Positions 50,126-58,696 of a stretch of DNA of 64,000 bases are shown one piece after another (the stretch's first letter is position 1; every line of letters starts with the position of its first letter). The notes under the pieces are model-generated. The model ran no database searches, was not told where the DNA came from, and saw only the letters and a program-made list of their open reading frames with translations. The stretch comes from DHVE2 group archaeon (GTDB lineage: Archaea; Thermoplasmatota; Thermoplasmata; Thermoplasmatales; Aciduliprofundaceae): positions 35,602 through 99,601 of the forward strand of contig JALWRZ010000002.1 in the NCBI GenBank assembly GCA_026993785.1, written 5' to 3'. A program made the translations under genes and the position numbers.

Positions 50126-51841
50126 TCATCTTATGTGTCCCAGCGTGAAGGAACCCAGGGTTAATCCGCTCCTCGTAGCCGTTACCTCTATCCAGTTCCT
50201 ACTCTGCACCTCAGTGATTCCATGCACAGTTAGATAGGTTTTATGCGCCTCTATCTTGAACTCAATCATTCCGTCCATCAGGTAGCCGACCATCTGTATC
50301 TCGTTCTCCCCATGCAGTCCCTTCTCAAGAAGATATAGAGAAACAGCACCATCTCTCTTCCTTCTTGTGGTGAATGGCTGCAGGAACCTTAAAAAGGTCT
50401 GCGGCTCTAAATACGCCATCACCGTGGAGAGACTCATAAACGCCAAGCGATAGTACTTCACCTTCTCCTTTATCTTGGCAACTATGCTCTCCACAGCCTT
50501 GGTTATGCCGTCCACGTCCACCTGTGAATCAAGGTAAATAACACCCTCTATCTCCTGCGTGTCCCCTATGCTGCGGGAATAGGCATCTATGTAATGCACC
50601 AATCCAAGTTTTTCGTATTCCTTATATGCAGGGAGAACATATTTCATATCCTCTCGGATCTCATCCACCGTTTTATCTGTGAGAATGAGTATGGCGGGAA
50701 CACCCTTTCTCAGACCCTCGGCGATGAAAGAATAAACCAACACCTCCTTCTTGCTGTAAGGGGGTCCGTAAATCAGAACATTGGAGCCTATGGGTATACC
50801 ACCATAAAGGAGATCATCAAGTCTCCTGGTTCCCGTTTTAACCTTTCTTTCTTTTATCTCCGCCTTGATCTCCTCCTCGGCAAGCTCCACCTCTTCCTCC
50901 ACAAGCCCCTTCATCTTTGCCTCCAGCTCCCGCTCCTTAGCCCGGAGATATTTCTCCCTTATACGAAGCTCCTCCTCCTTCCTCTTTATCTCCTCCTCCA
51001 GCTCCTCCAATCTCCTTTTTAACGCGATTTCATCAAGATTACCTATCTCAGCGCGAGCCATCTCTATGTCCTTAAGTTCTTTCTCAAGCTTCTTCTCCCT
51101 GAAAAGCAGGTCCTCTTCCCTACGGGCAAGCTCTTCCTCCTTGTATTTAAGAATCTCCTGAATCTTCTTCATTTCCTCTTCCTTAAGCTTGAGCTCGTTT
51201 TTGAGCTCCGAAATAATTCTGTCTCTTTCCATGAGTTGCTTGCTCAGATCCTCAATTTTTGCAAGAAGCTCCTCAACCTTCTCATTGGACACATTCTTCT
51301 TTATCTCCTCAAATATCCTCTCGAGTTCCTCATAGGATTCCTTTGTCTCGGAGGAAAGAAGAAGCCGCTTCTCCATCATCTCCAATTTGATCTCTCTCTC
51401 CTTGAGCTCCAGTTCCTTGAGCTTCAGCGCTCGCACATCCTCGGGAACTTTTTTTGCGAGTTCTTCCTTCAAAATCTCAATTTCCTTTTTCAGAGCTTCA
51501 ACCTGCGCCTCCAGTTCTTCGCGCTCCTTCAAATATGCGTCCACCATGCTTTTGAGCTTTATATTCTCCTGCACTATGGAGTCCACATCAACTTCGCCAC
51601 TACTGGGAGTTGGAATTGCCCTTGGAGAGGTGCCCTGTTCCTTCTCTTCTCCAAACTCTCCAAGAATCTCCCCCAGAGAGATATCCACATCCTCTCCTAC
51701 AAGCCATTTTTTGAGACGCATCTCATTCTTTAGTTCTTCGTACTCCTCGGGAGTATACTGAGTGCCACAATTATTGCATTTCAGAGTTTTTTCGTCAATA
51801 ACCCCTCCGCATTTGGGACAGATTACTTCCTCTCCCCTCAT
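50126..51841 (-). CDS. Zinc-ribbon, coiled-coil and KaiC/RecA-like protein with altered P-loop
   Basis: A 571-residue protein in three parts. A zinc ribbon has Cys8, Cys11, Cys22 and Cys25 (CPKCGG, CNNCG). A Glu/Lys coiled coil spans about 85-330. A RecA/KaiC-like domain follows (TGTRRLDDLLYGGIPIGSNV, in the family position). The P-loop reads GPPYSKKEV instead of GxxGxGKT, so nucleotide binding is doubtful. It resembles a scaffold derived from KaiC ATPases. The gene lies 2 bases after lsm and 12 before kae1-bud32, which suggests an RNA- or tRNA-related role; this is inference. Confidence 0.8.
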   Translation of the reverse strand: MRGEEVICPKCGGVIDEKTLKCNNCGTQYTPEEYEELKNEMRLKKWLVGEDVDISLGEILGEFGEEKEQGTSPRAIPTPSSGEVDVDSIVQENIKLKSMVDAYLKEREELEAQVEALKKEIEILKEELAKKVPEDVRALKLKELELKEREIKLEMMEKRLLLSSETKESYEELERIFEEIKKNVSNEKVEELLAKIEDLSKQLMERDRIISELKNELKLKEEEMKKIQEILKYKEEELARREEDLLFREKKLEKELKDIEMARAEIGNLDEIALKRRLEELEEEIKRKEEELRIREKYLRAKERELEAKMKGLVEEEVELAEEEIKAEIKERKVKTGTRRLDDLLYGGIPIGSNVLIYGPPYSKKEVLVYSFIAEGLRKGVPAILILTDKTVDEIREDMKYVLPAYKEYEKLGLVHYIDAYSRSIGDTQEIEGVIYLDSQVDVDGITKAVESIVAKIKEKVKYYRLAFMSLSTVMAYLEPQTFLRFLQPFTTRRKRDGAVSLYLLEKGLHGENEIQMVGYLMDGMIEFKIEAHKTYLTVHGITEVQSRNWIEVTATRSGLTLGSFTLGHIR

Positions 51842-51843
51842 AA

Positions 51844-52062
51844 TTACCCGATCAGAGACATTCTAACAACATTGTTTCCTCTCAAGATCACGGTCCCCAG
51901 CCTTCTGGTCATCTCTTCCGTTCTCTCCTCCGTATCCACGAGAACCATGTTCATGTAGTCGTCGTAACCCACAAGCTTTCCCTCTAGAATCCTGTTATCC
52001 TTTAAAAGAAGAGATATCCTTTTGTTGAGGAAGCTTTCCAGCGCTTTCAACGGCAGAGTCAT
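51844..52062 (-). CDS. lsm: Sm-like archaeal protein (Lsm)
   Basis: A 72-residue Sm fold protein that forms RNA-binding rings. Sm1 motif: ISLLLKDNRILEGKLVGYDDYMNMVLVD, here split at the central Gly; Sm2 motif: GTVILRGNNVVRMSL, with the RGNN nucleotide-binding site. GAGGTGGTGATAAAGG precedes the ATG. It heads the operon with the zinc-ribbon KaiC-like, kae1-bud32 and rdgB genes. Confidence 0.94.
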   Translation of the reverse strand: MTLPLKALESFLNKRISLLLKDNRILEGKLVGYDDYMNMVLVDTEERTEEMTRRLGTVILRGNNVVRMSLIG

Positions 52063-52105
52063 CCTTTATCACCACCTCAAAGTATATGCATTAACCTATA
52101 TATTT

Positions 52106-52285
52106 TTAATTGTATGTGTAAAGCTCCTCCTCGTCATCATCCTCGCTATTCTCCATTATAACCTGAAGAAGGCTTCTTATTAGTTCCTTCATCTCGCTAA
52201 CCTCTCTTTTTAGAGCCTTCACTTCCTTCTCCAGCTTTACCAGATCACTGTCTCTCGGTTTTTCCATATTGTCCAAATTCTCCAT
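52106..52285 (-). CDS. Small coiled-coil protein
   Basis: A 59-residue protein, helical from residue 10 to 40 (LVKLEKEVKALKREVSEM) with an acidic tail. ATG 52285 has AAGGT five bases before it; ATG 52297 is also in frame but is too close to the TATA (minus-strand GAATTTAAA, 52311-52319). It is upstream of lsm on the same strand. I do not recognise the family. Confidence 0.65.
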   Translation of the reverse strand: MENLDNMEKPRDSDLVKLEKEVKALKREVSEMKELIRSLLQVIMENSEDDDEEELYTYN

Positions 52286-52400
52286 GCTTACCTTCATACA
52301 TCAACATGTATTTAAATTCTCTCCCAAATATTCTCGTTCATCTAACATATCGTAACGCAGGGGGTGATTCTCGCCCATCTAGCTAATCTCCCGAGTCCAA

Positions 52401-52410
52401 AAATATATAT
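52401..52410 (+). promoter_or_regulatory. TATA box of trpS
   Basis: AAATATATAT is centred 27 bases before ATG 52433, so the trpS message is probably leaderless. Confidence 0.65.
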
Positions 52411-52432
52411 CTCTTCACTCTATGCCGCATCT

Positions 52433-53740
52433 ATGGAGTTGATAAATCCCTGGTCTTCGCAGCAGTACAAGGATTACGCTAAGCTTCGAGACCAATTTGG
52501 AATTCAAGAATTCAACTTCGAGCTTCCCAATGCACCGCCCATTTTCCGGAGAGGTGTGATTTTCGGACACAGGGGATTTGAATACATATACAATAGGATA
52601 AAAAGAGGAGAGAAGTTCGGAGTAATGACAGGGCTTATGCCCTCCGGCCGCATGCATTTTGGACATAAGATGACCATAGACCAGGTCAGATATTATCAGG
52701 AGCAGGGCGCCGATGTGCACATAGCCGTGGCGGATATAGAGGCCTATGCATCCCGTGGAATATCGCTGGAGAAGGCTAAGGAGATCGCCTTGGAAGAATA
52801 TGTGCCCAACTACATTGCCCTGGGACTGGATTTGAAAAGAACCGAAGTTTATTTTCAATCCCGAAGGAGAGAGGTGAAGGATATAGCATGGAAGCTTGCA
52901 AAGAAGGTGAATTTAAGCGAGTTCCTGGCCATCTACGGATTCTCGGGAGAAACGAATATGACACATATTCAATCGCCCCTCATCCAAGTTGGAGATATAT
53001 TGCATGTGCAGTATGAAAAATTCGGGGGACGCCGCCCGGTGATTGTGCCCGTGGGCGTGGATCAGGATCCCCACATGCGACTTACGAGGGATATCGCTGA
53101 TAGATGGAGAATGTTCAGCATATCTCCGCAGGAGAAGGGCATGGGCGTATTTTATAAAGGAGAGGATGTCGAGGAGAAGCTAAATAGAGCCAGAGATAAG
53201 CTGGAGGAGTATGGATTCGAGAAATTCGAGATGAACATACCTTACAAAGCTCTATACATTTTAGATGCCTCAGAGAAGGATTATATTAGAATAGATGAAG
53301 CCCTGATTTCCTTGGAAGAGGAATTCAATCCTGAAGTTTTCTTTCCTCCCGCTGCCACCTATCATCGCCTTATGACCGGACTCACAGGAGGCAAGATGTC
53401 CTCATCGCAACCTGAAACTGCGATATTTCTAACGGATAACCCCGAAGAGGCAAAGAAGAAGGTTAAGAATGCAAAAACAGGTGGTGGAGCTACACTGGAG
53501 GAGCATAGAAAATACGGAGGCAAACCTGAAAAATGTGCAGTTTATGAACTATTCCTCTATCACCTCATTGACGATGATAAATATCTAAGGGAGATATACA
53601 ATAGCTGCAAAGCTGGAGAGAGGTCTTGCGGTCAGTGCAAGAAGGAAGCAGGAGAGCTCCTTGCCCAATGGCTAAAGGATTTCCGCGAGAAGAGAGAATG
53701 GGCAAAGGACAAGGTCTCCGAGATAGTCTCCTTGGAATAA
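52433..53740 (+). CDS. trpS: Tryptophanyl-tRNA synthetase
   Basis: A 435-residue class I synthetase of the archaeal/eukaryotic type. Class signatures are PSGRMHFGH and GGKMSSS; between them lie VADIEAYASRGIS and VPVGVDQDPHMRL. A long frame starts at 52364, but TATA position and the conserved N terminus INPWSSQQYKDY support ATG 52433. It charges tRNA-Trp. Confidence 0.95.
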   Translation: MELINPWSSQQYKDYAKLRDQFGIQEFNFELPNAPPIFRRGVIFGHRGFEYIYNRIKRGEKFGVMTGLMPSGRMHFGHKMTIDQVRYYQEQGADVHIAVADIEAYASRGISLEKAKEIALEEYVPNYIALGLDLKRTEVYFQSRRREVKDIAWKLAKKVNLSEFLAIYGFSGETNMTHIQSPLIQVGDILHVQYEKFGGRRPVIVPVGVDQDPHMRLTRDIADRWRMFSISPQEKGMGVFYKGEDVEEKLNRARDKLEEYGFEKFEMNIPYKALYILDASEKDYIRIDEALISLEEEFNPEVFFPPAATYHRLMTGLTGGKMSSSQPETAIFLTDNPEEAKKKVKNAKTGGGATLEEHRKYGGKPEKCAVYELFLYHLIDDDKYLREIYNSCKAGERSCGQCKKEAGELLAQWLKDFREKREWAKDKVSEIVSLE

Positions 53741-53798
53741 TGCAATTTTTAAAAACCCTTATATATTCTCCCATCTTACTCCCTTTTGGTGGGTGAGA

Positions 53799-53918
53799 AT
53801 GGCTCTACGCAAAGTAAGGGTGGATCCAGAGGAAGTGGAGTTTCAGGTAGAGATTGATGAACAAAGACTTGCGGTGGAGTTTAATGGAAAAAGGTATATT
53901 CTTTACGAGGAATCCTGA
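53799..53918 (+). CDS. 39-residue conserved-looking small protein
   Basis: A frame of 39 residues beginning MALRKVRVDPEEVEFQVEI and ending GKRYILYEES. It has its own TATA (CTTATATATT, 53757-53766) about 26 bases before a start and a strong GGTGGGTGAG ribosome site before ATG 53799. Alternating charged and hydrophobic residues predict a small all-beta protein. The end overlaps the convergent RNase Z gene by 16 bases. The family is not recognised. Confidence 0.6.
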   Translation: MALRKVRVDPEEVEFQVEIDEQRLAVEFNGKRYILYEES

Positions 53919-54832
53919 GATTTCCTTACCTTAACAATTATCTCCTCTAGATCTCTAACAACCCTGCTTCGGGGGAATATGCTCCTTGCCTCCTTTTCAA
54001 TAACACTTGCGTTTTTGTATCTGGGGCTTATATGCACCAGGATAAGCTCCCTGACACTAGCTTCTCTGGCAATCTCAGCGGCCTGCCTTGCAGAGCTGTG
54101 ACCGTACTGATTGGCCTTCTCTTCCAGTGAAGAATCCACCGTGGCCTCATGGATTAGTATATCCGCATCTCTCGAGAACTTCACCATATCTTTGAGAGGT
54201 GCGGTATCACCGGAATACACTATCTTGCGACCCTTTCTTATGCCGCCCATCACATCCTCTATCCTGATCTCCTTCCCATGGTGTATTATACTTCCCTCTT
54301 TCCTGAGCTTTTCCAGTGTTTTGCTATCCAACCTGTAATAGTCTGCCTTCTTTTTGTCTATGCGAGGTATATCCTTCTCTTTAAATGCATAGGCCAGTGT
54401 TGGCACAGGATGCGCTACCCGAAGCGTTGAGATGGTGTAATCTCCAAAATCAATGCTTTCGCCGCCTTCAAGCTCGTAGAGCCTTATTGGGAATGTCGTC
54501 GAATAATAGCCCACGGAGAGATAGCGGGTAAGAATATCCACGGTTCTGGGCGGTCCATAAATTTCCAAGGGCTCTTTCCTCTCGTTTAGCGCCATGGTTT
54601 GAATGAGTCCCGCAATGCCCAGAAAATGATCTCCGTGATAATGGGTTATGAATATCCTCTTTATCTTCATAAAGCTCATATTGGTATGCATCATCTGTCT
54701 CTGCGTTCCCTCGCCGCAATCGAAGAGCAGCACCTCGCTATCCACCTGAAGTCCTATGCTCATCACATTTCTCTCGGGGGACGGCCAGGAACCGCCAGTA
54801 CCAAAGAACACCAAACGCACGGTGGATGCCAT
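53903..54832 (-). CDS. rnz: Ribonuclease Z
   Basis: A 309-residue metallo-beta-lactamase nuclease that trims the 3' end of tRNA precursors. Zinc ligands: THYHGDHFLG (HxHxDH), later VYSGDTAPL and LVHISPRY; the exosite region sits at about 150-190. The AT-rich 57 bases upstream contain a TATA. tRNA genes here lack encoded CCA (see tRNA-Phe), which suits this enzyme. Confidence 0.95.
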   Translation of the reverse strand: MASTVRLVFFGTGGSWPSPERNVMSIGLQVDSEVLLFDCGEGTQRQMMHTNMSFMKIKRIFITHYHGDHFLGIAGLIQTMALNERKEPLEIYGPPRTVDILTRYLSVGYYSTTFPIRLYELEGGESIDFGDYTISTLRVAHPVPTLAYAFKEKDIPRIDKKKADYYRLDSKTLEKLRKEGSIIHHGKEIRIEDVMGGIRKGRKIVYSGDTAPLKDMVKFSRDADILIHEATVDSSLEEKANQYGHSSARQAAEIAREASVRELILVHISPRYKNASVIEKEARSIFPRSRVVRDLEEIIVKVRKSQDSS

Positions 54833-54889
54833 GATGATTACCCTATGACAAGGGAGTATTAAATTTTATTCGCCGCTTTTTTTATGTCA

Positions 54890-55681
54890 CTATCCTTTTA
54901 TCAGTCGATTGATAATCTCTTTGCCTTTTTTCTCCCCTACCCTCTTGAAAATCTTTAGGATATTTTCATAGGTATTCTTTCCCCCTATAAAATCCCAAAA
55001 TTCTTTTCCTATGAGAACCTCTTTATCCAGATCAAAAAACATTTTGGTGAAACTCCACTTATAGTTTTCTTTTCTTTCACCATATGGATTATAAGGCAAC
55101 GCATAATATACCTTGGAGTTGGGATAGGTGGCTAGCAGAAATAAAAATTTTTCTTTTGTTTGACGAGTTTGATCCTTATTGGGTTTTGGAGATTTTATCT
55201 CTATGAAATAAATTGTTCCGGTTTTTCTATCCTTGAACGAGAGATCCACAACTATATTTTTTGTTGCAGAAGAGTTCGGCTTAGGAAAAGTAACATAGGG
55301 ATAAGGCTTTGCCTTTTTATTCAGTATATCTTCAATAAAGGTGTCTACCATTGATTGTATATTGGGTGAGGAATAAGCTTTAAATTTATGATTGGATCTC
55401 ACTTCTATCCACTTATTATTTGAAGATGCCACAAGTTTTGCAATGTATTCAAAAACACCTTGCCCCAAGGATGTGCTAAAGGATCTAAAAAAGCTTTGTA
55501 TTCTTAAAAGTTCAAGAGGTATAAGTGCAGAATGAAAAGGTTTGTACTCGCCTTTTCTTTCATCAAAGGCCACTTTCTCAAGAACCTCATCTTTTACAAT
55601 TTTAGGATCATATTTATTTATAAGGCCTTGAAGAAAACCTTCCAGATAGCTTTCAATTGATTTCTCCACCTCCCTTCTCAT
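54890..55681 (-). CDS. Type II restriction endonuclease, TdeIII-like
   Basis: A 263-residue protein resembling the TdeIII/MjaII family (SALIPLELLRIQSFFRSF, then LGQGVFEYIAKLVA). The catalytic PD-(D/E)xK site is probably VVDLSFKDRKTGTIYFIEIK, with Asp and ExK. Family members cut GGNCC; this site is inferred. It lies 11 bases after the methyltransferase gene. Lysine- and asparagine-rich, with lower G+C than its neighbours, a sign of transfer. Confidence 0.65.
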   Translation of the reverse strand: MRREVEKSIESYLEGFLQGLINKYDPKIVKDEVLEKVAFDERKGEYKPFHSALIPLELLRIQSFFRSFSTSLGQGVFEYIAKLVASSNNKWIEVRSNHKFKAYSSPNIQSMVDTFIEDILNKKAKPYPYVTFPKPNSSATKNIVVDLSFKDRKTGTIYFIEIKSPKPNKDQTRQTKEKFLFLLATYPNSKVYYALPYNPYGERKENYKWSFTKMFFDLDKEVLIGKEFWDFIGGKNTYENILKIFKRVGEKKGKEIINRLIKG

Positions 55682-55692
55682 AGAATCACCCT

Positions 55693-57084
55693 CTATTTTT
55701 GCAGAAAGAGTACATACTCGTATCTTAGCCTCGCAAAACCACCAAGTATTGGGCGCTTCATTGGATATGCATCTACAAAACCAATTTCAGGAGCCCATTC
55801 AATAATTTTTTTGCAGAAATCTGTCCTTTTCCCATTAACCACTACATCTCCTAGCACAATTGCGGCCCATCCATCTTTCTTCAGAACTCTATACATTTCT
55901 TCTACGCTTCTTCTTATGTCTTCCTCGTACAATCTTAATTTTTCCATTTTTCTGCCCTTTAGGCCCACCATCTCTTTCCGAAGTTTCTTAGTATTGATTC
56001 CCAGATAGTTTAAAAGATGAAGATCATTTTTTACATAATCTAAAGCAATGCTGTAGGGTGGAGATGTTACAACTCCTTTAATCGATTCACTGGGAAGAGG
56101 CAAATTTAATGCGCTTCCGAGAATCACCTTATATTCCTTTGGTGTGATATCCAACTTTTTAAAAGTTTCATAAGTACCTTTCAATGTTTGGGAATATTCA
56201 TCAAAATTTATGTAAAAGAATTCTTTGAAGGATCTCTCTTTGCTTGTTCCTTTGAGATAGGTATAATCAGATAACGCATGAAGATAGATAAGAAGCAGTA
56301 GATTTCTCCATTCAAACGGATAATCTTTTACGAAGGAATTGGGAAAATGATTCTCCCAAAGCTCATCCAAAATATTTCTCGCATCTTGATTCTCTGCTTC
56401 TATGGCCCAGATTCTTTCCTGTAGATATTTCTTTGCCTCGTTAAAGTAAGTAAATATTTTAGAGAGATGCATTTTGGTAATAGCTTTTTTGAACTCAGGA
56501 TAATTTATTCGTAGTGAATCCAGTTTTATCTGAGAAACTATACATAGCGCGGGATTTATCTCTATTCCCATACTCTTAGTTCCAATAGTGGTTGCCTCGA
56601 TCAATGTGGTTCCTGAACCCATGAAGGGATCTAAAACAATATCATCTTCATATGCACCTATAAAATTTATTATTGCCTTAATCATCTGTCCATGAAATTT
56701 TCCCTTGTAAGGATAGAACCAATGAGTAAGATACTGGTTGGTATGGCCTATTTGTCCCTTGCCTTTCACCTTGGAAATAAAATAGTGATAGGATTTCTCA
56801 CCATTTACTATTTTAAAATAGGCAGTTCTTTTTCTAAACAGTTCTAAATTATGCTTAAATGTTTCATATTCCATTTTAGCTAGCTGTAACTCGTATATTT
56901 GACCCACATCTTCGAAAAGTTCAAAATTTTCTTTAGGAAGATGAGGATCTAAAATCCAAGAGAGTGGATCAATCCTCTTTTTAAGAGTGCCTAAGAGCAA
57001 TGACTCAGTTTTATTCTCTTTACGATTCTTAGAACCTTCAGATTCCACGAAATCAAATAAAGATACAGGCTCTTCTTTATTCAT
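55693..57084 (-). CDS. DNA methyltransferase of the restriction-modification pair
   Basis: A 463-residue amino-methyltransferase. SAM motif DPFMGSGTTLIEA is near residue 160 and the catalytic TSPPYSIALDYV near 350; this order and SPPY point to N4-cytosine or N6-adenine methylation. It should protect the sites cut by the endonuclease downstream. ATG 57084 follows GAGGTG by 6 bases; the frame to 57111 lacks a site. It is A/T-rich like its partner. Confidence 0.85.
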   Translation of the reverse strand: MNKEEPVSLFDFVESEGSKNRKENKTESLLLGTLKKRIDPLSWILDPHLPKENFELFEDVGQIYELQLAKMEYETFKHNLELFRKRTAYFKIVNGEKSYHYFISKVKGKGQIGHTNQYLTHWFYPYKGKFHGQMIKAIINFIGAYEDDIVLDPFMGSGTTLIEATTIGTKSMGIEINPALCIVSQIKLDSLRINYPEFKKAITKMHLSKIFTYFNEAKKYLQERIWAIEAENQDARNILDELWENHFPNSFVKDYPFEWRNLLLLIYLHALSDYTYLKGTSKERSFKEFFYINFDEYSQTLKGTYETFKKLDITPKEYKVILGSALNLPLPSESIKGVVTSPPYSIALDYVKNDLHLLNYLGINTKKLRKEMVGLKGRKMEKLRLYEEDIRRSVEEMYRVLKKDGWAAIVLGDVVVNGKRTDFCKKIIEWAPEIGFVDAYPMKRPILGGFARLRYEYVLFLQK

Positions 57085-57186
57085 GACTACACCTCTACCA
57101 CTGTTTCTCATTAAAATGACCTAATATTTTAACCTTATCATTAGTATTTGGGTTAACCCTTTATATGAGTTTGAAAATTCATAATT

Positions 57187-58017
57187 ATGGACAGGCTTCG
57201 ATTCGGCCCTGCGGGAATACCTCTATCCACACCGAGGAAGGGCACCATAGAGGGAATTAAGCAGGTGCGCAAATTGGGGCTCGATGCCATGGAAATGGAA
57301 TTTGTGCGAGGGGTTAAGATGGGTGATGCACTGGCAACTCAGGCCAAAAATGTGGCACGGGAGAACGATGTGATTCTAACTGCCCATGCCCCCTACTTCA
57401 TCAATCTTAACTCAGATGAGCGAGAAAAAGTTGAGGCAAGTAAGAGGAGAATATACGAAACCGCCAGGGTAACCTGGCTCGCCGGCGGCTACTCCATTGT
57501 TTTTCATGCCGCCTATTACGGGAAAGTAAGCAGAGAGAAGGTATACGAGAATGTTAAGAGAGAGATGAAAGATATACTCAAAAAATTGGAGGATGAGGGC
57601 ATAGAAATATGGGTGCGTCCGGAGACCACTGGCAAGGATACCCAATTTGGAACCGTGCAAGAGATCGTGAAGCTCAGTGAAGAACTGCCGCATGTTCTTC
57701 CCTGTGTGGATTTCGCGCATCTTCATGCACGGAGTGTTGGAGGATACAACAGCTACGAAGAATTCAGAAAGGTGCTGGAGCACATAGAGGAGCGTCTTGG
57801 AAGAGAGGCATTAAATAATATGCACATCCACATCTCTGGAATAGAGTATGGGCCAAAGGGTGAGAAGAGACATCTCAATCTGGAGGAATCGGATATGAAT
57901 TATCCAGAGCTTCTCAGGGTCTGGAAGGAATTCGATATAAAGGGTGTGGTGATTTCCGAGAGTCCGAATCTCGAGGGAGATGCGCTCCTTCTTAAGAAGA
58001 AGTACGGGGAGATATAA
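57187..58017 (+). CDS. nfo: Endonuclease IV-type AP endonuclease
   Basis: A 276-residue TIM-barrel endonuclease for abasic sites. Metal ligands fit LTAHAPYFINL, IVFHAAYYG, RPETTG, VDFAHLHAR and MHIHISGIEYG. A CCTTTATATGA TATA box (57159-57169) is about 25 bases before ATG 57187, so the message is leaderless. It is divergent from the restriction-modification operon. Confidence 0.9.
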   Translation: MDRLRFGPAGIPLSTPRKGTIEGIKQVRKLGLDAMEMEFVRGVKMGDALATQAKNVARENDVILTAHAPYFINLNSDEREKVEASKRRIYETARVTWLAGGYSIVFHAAYYGKVSREKVYENVKREMKDILKKLEDEGIEIWVRPETTGKDTQFGTVQEIVKLSEELPHVLPCVDFAHLHARSVGGYNSYEEFRKVLEHIEERLGREALNNMHIHISGIEYGPKGEKRHLNLEESDMNYPELLRVWKEFDIKGVVISESPNLEGDALLLKKKYGEI

Positions 58018-58055
58018 CCCGCAGGTATTAAATAAAAGGAGTAAGATAATGGCGC

Positions 58056-58664
58056 ATGAACAATAGACTTGTGCTCATCATAGCGGTAATTCTGGCCTTT
58101 GCCACCGGGTTTATATCATCACAGATGCTCGTGGTGAAAGAAGTCCCGAGTCCGAATATTATTTATGCCAATGGAACGAAGATCATGGTGGTTAATGATG
58201 GAGATTATTATCCCCTTATTCTTAAAGAGCTGAATAAGGCGAATTCCTCAATTCATATGATTATGTACGAGATGGTATGGTATGGAAATCCTGAGAACGA
58301 TACCCACGATGTTTCCAGATTAGGGCTAGCGCTAGTAAAGGCCCGAGAGAGGGGCCTGGAAGTAAAGCTAATTCTGGAGGATGGAAAGAGCCACGGCTAC
58401 ACAAATTCCCCGTTGAGAGGGTGGAACGAGAACTGGAGCAGGTATCTGAGAAGCAAGGGCATAGAGGTGAGATTCGATGGCTCCTCCCAAACCACGCATG
58501 ATAAGCTGGTGATCATAGACCATCGCATCGTAATTGTAGGCTCAACCAACTGGAGTGATAGTGCTTTGAACTACAATCATGAGGCCAATGTCCTTATCCA
58601 AGGAAGGGAAGTGGCAGAAGAATACGAAGAATATTTTGAAACTCTGTGGCAGCAATCCTCCTAA
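58056..58664 (+). CDS. Phospholipase D-like nuclease, membrane-anchored
   Basis: A 202-residue protein with an N-terminal hydrophobic anchor (VLIIAVILAFATGFI), then a PLD domain with one HxKxxxxD motif (HDKLVIID) and GSTNWSDSAL. Single-motif members such as Nuc dimerise to form one site. It may act outside the cell or at the membrane on nucleic acids or lipids. It overlaps an upstream extension of the helicase frame, which I reject as coding. Confidence 0.85.
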   Translation: MNNRLVLIIAVILAFATGFISSQMLVVKEVPSPNIIYANGTKIMVVNDGDYYPLILKELNKANSSIHMIMYEMVWYGNPENDTHDVSRLGLALVKARERGLEVKLILEDGKSHGYTNSPLRGWNENWSRYLRSKGIEVRFDGSSQTTHDKLVIIDHRIVIVGSTNWSDSALNYNHEANVLIQGREVAEEYEEYFETLWQQSS

Positions 58665-58696
58665 TTTTTATACGGGGAGTGTATTATCCAGCAGCT

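Noticed and set aside
58646..58696. N-terminal extension of the helicase
   Set aside because: It overlaps the PLD gene end and precedes the TATA-predicted start.
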